Source: Eubacteriales bacterium (lineage in GTDB: Bacteria; Bacillota; Clostridia; JAQUNY01). From it: a DNA stretch of 6,767 bases. The stretch lies in contig JAQUNY010000085.1 in assembly GCA_028717405.1 (NCBI GenBank), forward strand, positions 1-6,767. Reading direction: 5' to 3'. Shown here in pieces: positions 1 through 5,038 of the stretch (positions within the stretch are counted from its first letter, which is position 1; each line of letters begins with the position of its first letter). The position numbers were made by a program, and so were the translations under genes. The notes under the pieces are model-generated. The model was not told the DNA's origin. It ran no database searches and saw only the letters and a list, made by a program, of their open reading frames with translations.

Positions 1-290
1 CCGATCTAATCCACGAAGAAGTGATCAGAAGCACACTGACAGAGGCAGTGGAGAAATATACACTGACAACGCCCAGAGGTGAATTTGTACTTGTTGTAGA
101 AGGCGCCTGCGCAGATGAACTGAAGGAAGCCGATCAGAAAAAGTGGAGAAATGTCGGCATAAAGGATCATATGGAGATGTATATCAGCGAGGGCATGGAT
201 AGAAAAGCAGCAATGAAAAAAGTAGCTGAAGACAGAGGCGTCAGCAGGAGAGACATATATGCAGCCGTCATCCGTAAAACCGAACTGTGA
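1..290 (+). CDS. rsmI: 16S rRNA (cytidine-1402 2'-O)-methyltransferase RsmI, C-terminal fragment
   Basis: This is the 3' end of a gene that begins before the window; the reading frame is open from base 3, giving 95 visible residues of a family usually near 280. The visible part opens with Asp-Leu-Ile-His-Glu-Glu-Val-Ile-Arg, the conserved RsmI stretch after the catalytic core, and then a Thr-Pro-Arg-Gly-Glu-Phe-Val-Leu strand. It ends in the small helical, helix-turn-helix-like C-terminal domain (Gly-Met-Asp-Arg-Lys-Ala-Ala-Met-Lys-Lys-Val-Ala, then Val-Ser-Arg-Arg-Asp-Ile-Tyr). RsmI uses S-adenosylmethionine to methylate the 2'-hydroxyl of C1402 in the 30S decoding centre. The GTG at 21 is an internal Val codon, not a start. 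In B. subtilis the homologue (yabC) lies just upstream of abrB and metS; here no abrB-like gene intervenes. The SAM-binding domain is outside the window, so the call rests on the tail and on synteny. Confidence 0.88.
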   Translation, partial: DLIHEEVIRSTLTEAVEKYTLTTPRGEFVLVVEGACADELKEADQKKWRNVGIKDHMEMYISEGMDRKAAMKKVAEDRGVSRRDIYAAVIRKTEL

Positions 291-336
291 TTTGATTGCT
301 CGATTTAAATGCAGAACAGACCTGTGACTCTAAATC

Positions 337-365
337 TTGCAAATGCAGCAATGTGAATGTATAGT
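337..365 (+). promoter_or_regulatory. Predicted sigma-A-type promoter of metG
   Basis: The -35 hexamer TTGCAA (337-342) and the -10 hexamer TATAGT (360-365) are separated by exactly 17 bases. Each hexamer matches consensus at four or five of six positions, and a TG pair sits just before the -10 box. Transcription would start near 371-373 and leave a leader of about 20 bases before the TTG start at 394. The leader is too short for a T-box or SAM riboswitch. No hairpin-plus-T-run terminator for rsmI is visible between 291 and 337, so read-through from rsmI also remains possible. Confidence 0.6.
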
Positions 366-380
366 ATTACGTAGAAAAAA

Positions 381-386
381 AGGGGG
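381..386 (+). promoter_or_regulatory. Ribosome binding site that sets the metG start
   Basis: AGGGGG lies in a purine run (GAAAAAAAGGGGG) and ends seven bases before an in-frame TTG at 394-396. No other start in the metG frame between 337 and 460 has a comparable site. The ATG at 389-391 is only two bases from it and is out of frame. Confidence 0.65.
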
Positions 387-393
387 TCATGAT

Positions 394-2013
394 TTGGACT
401 CGAATACAGGAACAGATAAGGGCGGGGAAACGCCCCGCAAAAAATTTTATATAACGACACCGATTTACTATCCCAGCGATAAGCTGCATATCGGCCACTC
501 CTATACCACTGTGGCAGCCGACACAATTGCCAGGTATAAGAGGCTCAAAGGCTATGATGTGATGTTCCTGACCGGGACTGACGAGCACGGGCTCAAGATA
601 CAGAGAAGGGCGGCGGAGGAAAACGTCACTCCCAGGGAATATGTCGACAGGATAGTCAGCGGCGTAATCAAACTATGGGACCTGATGAAGATAACAAATG
701 ACAAATTCATCAGGACTACAGATGATTACCATGAAAAAGCCGTGCAGAAAATATTCAGGAAGCTTTATGAGCAGGGCGACATTTATAAAGGCGAGTATGA
801 AGGCTGGTATTGTACCCCATGCGAGTCATACTGGACGAAATCCCAGCTGCTGGCTGACGGCAAGTGCCCGGATTGCGGCAGGGAAACAGAGCTGACCCGT
901 GAGGAAAGCTATTTTTTCAAGCTCTCAAAGTACAGCGACAGGCTTATAGAGCATATAGAAAACAATCCGGATTTTATACAGCCGGCCTCGAGGCAGAACG
1001 AGATGCTGAACAACTTTTTAAAGCCGGGGCTTGAAGACCTTTGCGTATCAAGGACCACCTTTGACTGGGGCATACCTGTGACCTTTGACGAAGGGCATGT
1101 CATATATGTCTGGATCGACGCCCTGACAAACTATATCACTGCCCTGGGATACATGTCGGATGACGATTCCGCATTCAGAAAATACTGGCCGGCTGATGTG
1201 CATCTTGTCGGCAAGGAGATAGTCAGGTTCCACACGATCATTTGGCCGATTATGCTGATGGCGCTTGGTGAGTCTCTGCCGAAGCAGATTTTCGGCCACG
1301 GATGGCTTTTGCTTGATGGCGGGAAAATGTCCAAATCCAAAGGGAATGTGATCGACCCCGAAACGCTTGTTTCAAGCTACGGACTTGACGCGATAAGGTA
1401 TTTTCTGCTAAGGGAGGTACCGTTTGGGGCAGATGGCCTGTTTTCCAATGAAGCGCTGACAGCCAGGATAAATTCAGATCTGGCAAACGATCTTGGGAAT
1501 CTGGTCAGCCGTACTACTGCGATGATTGACAAATATTTCGGCGGCGGCCTTCCCGCAGGAGCCCGCAGCCCGCGGAGCAGCCCGGGAGCGATTAAAGAAA
1601 AGCCTGATATTGAATTAAAAGATATGGCGTCTGCATTAAAGGACAGGGTTGAAAATCTCCTTGACAGCATGCAGTTCAGCACTGCCCTTACCGAAATATG
1701 GAGATTCATATCCCGCACCAATAAATATATAGATGAAACAATGCCCTGGGTGCTGGCGAAGGACGAAGAAAACAAGCCTCGCCTTGCGGAGGTCCTTTAC
1801 AACCTTGCCGAAAGCATAAGGATAGTATCGGTGCTGATATTGCCGTTCATGCCCGAAACACCGCCCAAAATATGGAGTCAGCTGGGGTTGGCTGAAGCAG
1901 ACGGAGTAATATCGTGGGAGAGTGCCGGAAAATGGGGTATATATCCCGAAGGCCCTGTGGTGAGCAGAGGTGAGCTGCTGTTCCCCAGGATAGAAATACC
2001 AAAAACCAGCTGA
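394..2013 (+). CDS. metG: Methionyl-tRNA synthetase, short form without C-terminal tRNA-binding domain
   Basis: This class I synthetase attaches methionine to tRNA-Met in the cytoplasm, with ATP. Numbering from the TTG start (539 residues), the Rossmann core carries the HIGH signature at 32-35 and Gly-Thr-Asp-Glu-His-Gly at 61-66. The connective insert has one zinc knuckle (Cys140, Cys143, Cys158, Cys161), and Lys-Met-Ser-Lys-Ser is at 311-315. Asn369 and Arg373 in Asn-Leu-Val-Ser-Arg, and Trp452 in Met-Pro-Trp, line up with the E. coli anticodon-reading residues Asn391, Arg395 and Trp461. The open frame extends upstream to 337, but TTG394 is chosen because it has a ribosome binding site and because the upstream part overlaps the predicted promoter. 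The protein stops just after Leu-Phe-Pro-Arg-Ile-Glu, so it lacks the OB-fold Trbp111-like domain usual in Bacillota enzymes of roughly 640-660 residues. A Pro/Ser/Arg-rich stretch (386-402) is inserted in the anticodon domain. It is the first gene of the predicted operon. Confidence 0.97.
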   Translation: MDSNTGTDKGGETPRKKFYITTPIYYPSDKLHIGHSYTTVAADTIARYKRLKGYDVMFLTGTDEHGLKIQRRAAEENVTPREYVDRIVSGVIKLWDLMKITNDKFIRTTDDYHEKAVQKIFRKLYEQGDIYKGEYEGWYCTPCESYWTKSQLLADGKCPDCGRETELTREESYFFKLSKYSDRLIEHIENNPDFIQPASRQNEMLNNFLKPGLEDLCVSRTTFDWGIPVTFDEGHVIYVWIDALTNYITALGYMSDDDSAFRKYWPADVHLVGKEIVRFHTIIWPIMLMALGESLPKQIFGHGWLLLDGGKMSKSKGNVIDPETLVSSYGLDAIRYFLLREVPFGADGLFSNEALTARINSDLANDLGNLVSRTTAMIDKYFGGGLPAGARSPRSSPGAIKEKPDIELKDMASALKDRVENLLDSMQFSTALTEIWRFISRTNKYIDETMPWVLAKDEENKPRLAEVLYNLAESIRIVSVLILPFMPETPPKIWSQLGLAEADGVISWESAGKWGIYPEGPVVSRGELLFPRIEIPKTS

Positions 2014-2020
2014 GATCGAA

Positions 2021-2965
2021 ATGAAGAACATAAAAGAAGAAATGACAGAGGAAAAAAATTGCATAGGAAAGGCTGTTTGCCGCGATGAATGCTTAAGCGA
2101 ACCGATAATACCGGTAACACCGGTAACGTCGGCAGAGCCGGTAACGCCGGTAATTCCGGTAACGCCGATAGAGCCGGAAATGCCCATAATATACGATACT
2201 CACGCCCACTACGACGACAGCAGTTTTGATGAAGACAGATATTCAGTGATCGAAGGATTGCGTGCAAAAGGTATAGGCTGCGTTGTTAATATTTCTGCAG
2301 ATATGCTTTCAATAAGGGAAAGTATCGCACTTGCTGAAAAATATGAATTTTTCTATTCATCCGTGGGGATACACCCCCATAACGCTGAGGAATATAATGC
2401 TGAAAACGAGGCTTTGCTTTACGGATTCAGCAATAATGAAAAAGTGAAGGCCATAGGTGAAATTGGACTTGACTACCACTATGACCATCCTGCGAGAGAC
2501 ATTCAGAAGAAAGTGTTTGCGGCACAGCTTGATATTGCAGCCAAAACCGGGCTTCCGGTCATTATCCATGACCGTGAGGCGCATGAAGATGTCTTGAATA
2601 TTATAAGGGAAAAAGCTGAAGGCCTTTCAGGTGTGGTTTTTCATTGTTATTCCGGCAGCGTCGAAATGGCGAAGGAGCTTTTCAAAATGGGTTTTTATAT
2701 TTCGATAGGAGGGGCGCTGACCTTCAAAAATTCCAGAAAACTGCCTGAAGTGGTAAGTTTCATGCCCCTTGACAGGATAATGCTTGAGACTGATTGCCCC
2801 TACCTGGCCCCGGATCCTTACAGAGGCAAACGCAATGATTCAGGTTATTTGTATCTGACGGCGAGGAAAATATCAGAAATCAAGGGGATATCATATGAAG
2901 AAACGGCTGCGGCGACTACTGAAAACGCAATAAAATTTTTCGGACTGCCGCCAGCCCTAAATTAA
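2021..2965 (+). CDS. tatD: TatD-family metal-dependent hydrolase/DNase with Pro-Val-Thr N-terminal extension
   Basis: This protein belongs to the amidohydrolase-fold TatD/YcfH/YabD family, whose characterised members are metal-dependent deoxyribonucleases. In the 314-residue reading, the metal ligands are all present: His61-x-His63 (Asp-Thr-His-Ala-His), Glu147 in Gly-Glu-Ile-Gly-Leu-Asp, His183 in Ile-Ile-His-Asp-Arg-Glu, His208 in Phe-His-Cys-Tyr-Ser-Gly and Asp258 in Glu-Thr-Asp-Cys-Pro. The Arg-Gly-Lys-Arg-Asn motif is at 268-272. The catalytic domain starts at about residue 54, where most family members begin, and would then be 261 residues, the normal size. The first 53 residues are an extra head with three Cys (14, 20, 24) and a repetitive Pro-Val-Thr tract. 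ATG2021 follows the metG stop by 7 bases with only a weak ribosome binding site, so coupling to metG is likely. ATG2180 is the alternative start but also lacks a good site. Family assignment is secure; the start is not. Confidence 0.93.
   Translation: MKNIKEEMTEEKNCIGKAVCRDECLSEPIIPVTPVTSAEPVTPVIPVTPIEPEMPIIYDTHAHYDDSSFDEDRYSVIEGLRAKGIGCVVNISADMLSIRESIALAEKYEFFYSSVGIHPHNAEEYNAENEALLYGFSNNEKVKAIGEIGLDYHYDHPARDIQKKVFAAQLDIAAKTGLPVIIHDREAHEDVLNIIREKAEGLSGVVFHCYSGSVEMAKELFKMGFYISIGGALTFKNSRKLPEVVSFMPLDRIMLETDCPYLAPDPYRGKRNDSGYLYLTARKISEIKGISYEETAAATTENAIKFFGLPPALN
2102..2182 (+). repeat. In-frame 9-bp minisatellite, nine units, encoding (Pro-Val-Thr)-like tripeptides
   Basis: Nine consecutive 9-base units, exactly in phase with the tatD codons, read CCGATAATA, CCGGTAACA, CCGGTAACG, TCGGCAGAG, CCGGTAACG, CCGGTAATT, CCGGTAACG, CCGATAGAG and CCGGAAATG. 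The consensus is CCGGTAACG. The encoded tripeptides are Pro-Ile-Ile, Pro-Val-Thr (twice), Ser-Ala-Glu, Pro-Val-Thr, Pro-Val-Ile, Pro-Val-Thr, Pro-Ile-Glu and Pro-Glu-Met. Units change copy number without shifting the frame. The last three bases of the last unit are the ATG where an ordinary TatD protein would start. CCGG is self-complementary, so single-stranded folding is possible. Confidence 0.9.
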
Positions 2966-2970
2966 AGGAG
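2964..2970 (+). promoter_or_regulatory. Strong Shine-Dalgarno sequence ahead of yabE, unusually far from its ATG
   Basis: AAAGGAG overlaps the tatD stop codon and ends 18 bases before ATG2989. The only in-frame codons closer to it are AGT, GAG, ATA, GCG and AAT. ATA2980 would be at ideal spacing (9 bases) but is not a standard start. A weaker GAGA at 2977-2980 is 8 bases from ATG2989. Confidence 0.5.
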
Positions 2971-2988
2971 TGAAGTGAGATAGCGAAT

Positions 2989-4044
2989 ATGGCTGATGTT
3001 TTAAAAAAATTTAAAAAAGCCCTGTTGTCCGGGACCGGAATATTTATATTCCTCACCATACTGGTGATCACAGGGTTTGCAACGGGAGTTTTTGCCGATT
3101 CGGCAAAGAGAGTAACGATTATTGACAGCGGCACCAGGATAGAAACTGCCACGACAAAATCCACTGTCGGAGGAGTCCTGAAGGAAAACGGGATCAGGGT
3201 CGATCCGGGAGACTTTCTAAGCACGCCCCAGGATACAAAGCTTAAGAAAGATAAAGAAAATAACATAGTAATAAAAAGGGCTGTTCCGGTAGTCGTTACG
3301 GCAGGGGGCAGGACCGTTACGCTGATGACATACCAGGACACAGTCAAAGCTGCCATAATGTACAGCCCCATAGAAATGGATTCCAATGACAGGTTCGACG
3401 GAGTCACAGGAGACGATCCGATTATTGAAGGCATGGATATCAAGATTGTAAGAGTCGACGAACAGATCACAACAAGCAATGTAACTATCCCGTATGAAGT
3501 TGAATATGTGAGAAACAATGGCATGCAAAGAGGAGAGGAAACTATTGTAAGAGAAGGGAACGACGGCCTTGTCGAAAGAGAAGAGAAAGTCGTTATAGAG
3601 GATGGCATCGAGGTATCACGCACGTACACTGACAAAGAGATCATACCTGTGGTCAGTAAAATCATAGAATCCGGGACTCTTGCGACTCATACCACCTCCA
3701 CCGGAGCAACTATCAAATATACTGATAAGATCCCGCTCGATGCAGTATCATATTCCGCCGTTATAGACAGCTCGGATCCCGACAATGTTATCTACGGCAG
3801 GACTTATCTGGGATATACGGCAAGAAGGGGTGTCATAGCTGTTGATCCTGCTGTGATCCCGCTGGGCAGCAAGGTATATATCGAAGTGGTCTATGACAGC
3901 ATAGAGGATTATGGCTTTGCAGTTGCCGGAGATATCGGGTCGGGTATAAAAGGTTATGTTATAGACCTTTGCTTCGACTCGTTTAACGAAACACTCAACT
4001 GGGGAAGAAGAAAAGTAAATGTATATATACTCGCGGAAGATTGA
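2989..4044 (+). CDS. yabE: YabE-type cell-wall protein: DUF348 x2, G5 and 3D domains
   Basis: This is a membrane-anchored or exported protein of the Bacillota YabE group, related to Rpf/Sps-like muralytic proteins. A short Lys-rich start (residues 1-10) precedes one hydrophobic segment (about 15-36, ending in an Ala-Asp-Ser that could be a signal peptidase site). Two ubiquitin-like DUF348 repeats follow (about 41-96 and 97-155), then a G5 domain (about 157-232). The C-terminal 3D domain (about 270-349) has its three conserved Asp at 286 (Ala-Val-Asp-Pro), 315 (Gly-Asp-Ile-Gly) and 326 (Ile-Asp-Leu-Cys). 3D domains resemble the double-psi barrel of MltA-type lytic transglycosylases, so peptidoglycan cleavage outside the cell is the likely role, though activity cannot be proven from sequence. 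The gene lies 23 bases after tatD and 3 bases before rsmA. The length, 351 residues, is within the family's usual range. Confidence 0.9.
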   Translation: MADVLKKFKKALLSGTGIFIFLTILVITGFATGVFADSAKRVTIIDSGTRIETATTKSTVGGVLKENGIRVDPGDFLSTPQDTKLKKDKENNIVIKRAVPVVVTAGGRTVTLMTYQDTVKAAIMYSPIEMDSNDRFDGVTGDDPIIEGMDIKIVRVDEQITTSNVTIPYEVEYVRNNGMQRGEETIVREGNDGLVEREEKVVIEDGIEVSRTYTDKEIIPVVSKIIESGTLATHTTSTGATIKYTDKIPLDAVSYSAVIDSSDPDNVIYGRTYLGYTARRGVIAVDPAVIPLGSKVYIEVVYDSIEDYGFAVAGDIGSGIKGYVIDLCFDSFNETLNWGRRKVNVYILAED

Positions 4045-4047
4045 AGA

Positions 4048-4956
4048 ATGATGAAAAATGCGCCGGTACGGAGAGCCGGCCCTGAAAAGAACGGCTCCAG
4101 GAGGCGCAGGCCTGTCAAGTCGCTGGGGCAGCATTTCCTGGCAGACGGCATTGTCGTCGGGAAAATCGCGGAAGCCGCCATGCTGACAAAGGATGATCTG
4201 GTGATAGAGATCGGACCCGGCCGTGGGGCGGTAACAGCCGAATTATGCCGGAGGGCGGGAAGGGTGGCTGCCGTTGAGATCGACAGGCATCTTGCTGCAG
4301 AGCTGGAGGCGGCTCTTTCATTTTATGGCAATTTCAGTATGATAAATGCAGACATACTGAAGACCGACATACGGGAGCTGATAGAGGCGGAAAAAGCAAA
4401 AGCTCCGGAAATAAAAGCCCCTGTCGTTAAAATCGTTTCAAATCTGCCTTATTACATTACAACGCCGATCATCATGAAAATCCTGGAAGCATCTTCTCCG
4501 GAAGGCCCGGAACCGGCAATGCTTATTCTGATGATGCAGAAGGAAGTGGCGGTAAGGATAGCAGCAAGTCCGGGCGGTAAAGATTATGGAGTACTTTCTG
4601 TAGCAGCCAGGTACTATACGGTACCCGAGGTGCTTTTTACCGTTCCACCTTCGAGTTTCATACCTGTGCCTGGTGTCGAATCCGCTGTAATAAGGATGAC
4701 CCTGAACAGGACGCCACCCGCAGAAATCAGTGATGAGAAATACTTTTTCAGAGTTGTTAAAGCTGCTTTCGGGCAGAGACGCAAAACTCTGGTAAACGCA
4801 CTATATAACAGCGGAGCTTTTAAAGCCGGGAAAAATGAGATTGCCGGCCTCGTCGAAGCGCTTGGGAAAAAACCGGATATCAGAGGCGAGACACTTTCCA
4901 TTACGGATTTCGCCAGGCTTGCTGAAATGCTTTCAAAGCTTGAGAGAAGCAGCTGA
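4048..4956 (+). CDS. rsmA: 16S rRNA dimethyladenosine transferase RsmA (KsgA)
   Basis: RsmA uses SAM to dimethylate two adjacent adenosines, A1518 and A1519 in E. coli numbering, in the 3' hairpin of 16S rRNA during 30S assembly. The 302-residue protein shows Lys-Ser-Leu-Gly-Gln-His-Phe-Leu at 24-31, SAM motif I Glu-Ile-Gly-Pro-Gly-Arg-Gly at 54-60, the acidic ribose ligand Glu77 in Val-Glu-Ile-Asp, and Asp102 in Asn-Ala-Asp-Ile-Leu. Catalytic motif IV, Asn-Leu-Pro-Tyr, is at 132-135, Phe-Ile-Pro-Val-Pro at 204-208, and Phe-Gly-Gln-Arg-Arg-Lys-Thr-Leu at 241-248. The start is a tandem ATGATG 3 bases after the yabE stop, with GGAAG (4035-4039) inside the end of yabE, so translation is probably coupled. 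The first 21 residues form a basic extension (four Arg at 18-21) ahead of the point where most homologues begin. RNase M5 (rnmV), the usual upstream neighbour, is missing. Confidence 0.97.
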   Translation: MMKNAPVRRAGPEKNGSRRRRPVKSLGQHFLADGIVVGKIAEAAMLTKDDLVIEIGPGRGAVTAELCRRAGRVAAVEIDRHLAAELEAALSFYGNFSMINADILKTDIRELIEAEKAKAPEIKAPVVKIVSNLPYYITTPIIMKILEASSPEGPEPAMLILMMQKEVAVRIAASPGGKDYGVLSVAARYYTVPEVLFTVPPSSFIPVPGVESAVIRMTLNRTPPAEISDEKYFFRVVKAAFGQRRKTLVNALYNSGAFKAGKNEIAGLVEALGKKPDIRGETLSITDFARLAEMLSKLERSS

Positions 4957-4991
4957 GTAGTAGCACACTTATGGCATTTATAGTATTATAT

Positions 4992-5020
4992 TTGTAAACC
5001 TTGTGAATCGTTATTATAAA
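4992..5020 (+). promoter_or_regulatory. Candidate promoter of the aldolase/dehydrogenase gene
   Basis: TTGTAA (4992-4997) and TATAAA (5015-5020) are spaced by 17 bases, a good sigma-A-type match. The implied start near 5026-5028 falls at the end of the ribosome binding site, which would leave almost no leader, so the call is tentative. The flanks TTTATA (4978-4983) and TATAAA (5015-5020) form a weak inverted repeat with a 31-base spacing that could be an operator, but it is AT-rich and may be chance. Within 4957-5038 I see no other gene and no terminator. Confidence 0.35.
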
Positions 5021-5022
5021 CC

Positions 5023-5028
5023 GGAGGT
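5023..5028 (+). promoter_or_regulatory. Ribosome binding site of the aldolase/dehydrogenase gene
   Basis: GGAGGT is followed after 10 bases by ATG5039, the first in-frame ATG of the long open frame. It is the cleanest ribosome binding site in the window. Confidence 0.75.
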
Positions 5029-5038
5029 ATTTCAGGAC

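Larger units (their letters stand above)
394..4956 (+). other. Predicted operon metG-tatD-yabE-rsmA
   Basis: Four + strand genes follow one another with gaps of 7, 23 and 3 bases. There is no internal hairpin followed by T residues that would pass as a terminator, and no convincing promoter in the gaps. The same order is conserved in Bacillota, except that rnmV (RNase M5) normally sits between yabE and rsmA. Co-transcription from the promoter at 337-365 is an inference from spacing and conservation. The 3' end of the transcript is not marked by a visible terminator before 5039. Confidence 0.65.

Noticed and set aside
389..454. 21-codon + strand ORF starting at ATG389, overlapping the metG start
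   Set aside because: The ATG is only two bases from AGGGGG, too close for efficient initiation, and the peptide shows nothing recognisable. The in-frame TTG394 is better placed for metG.
1636..2187. Minus-strand open frame with a collagen-like Gly-x-y run
   Set aside because: The Gly-Val-Thr/Gly-Ile-Thr pattern is the reverse reading of the 9-bp tatD repeat. The frame lies opposite metG and tatD, which have full family motifs, and it has no family features of its own.
2916..3665. 249-codon minus-strand open frame opposite yabE
   Set aside because: It is Ser/Thr/Leu-rich with no recognisable motif, and it overlaps a well-supported DUF348-G5 protein. Long antisense frames are common opposite genes of this composition.
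4957..5038. Rho-independent terminator after rsmA
   Set aside because: No GC-rich inverted repeat followed by T residues is present. Only a 4-bp ACCT/AGGT pairing and AT-rich dyads are visible.
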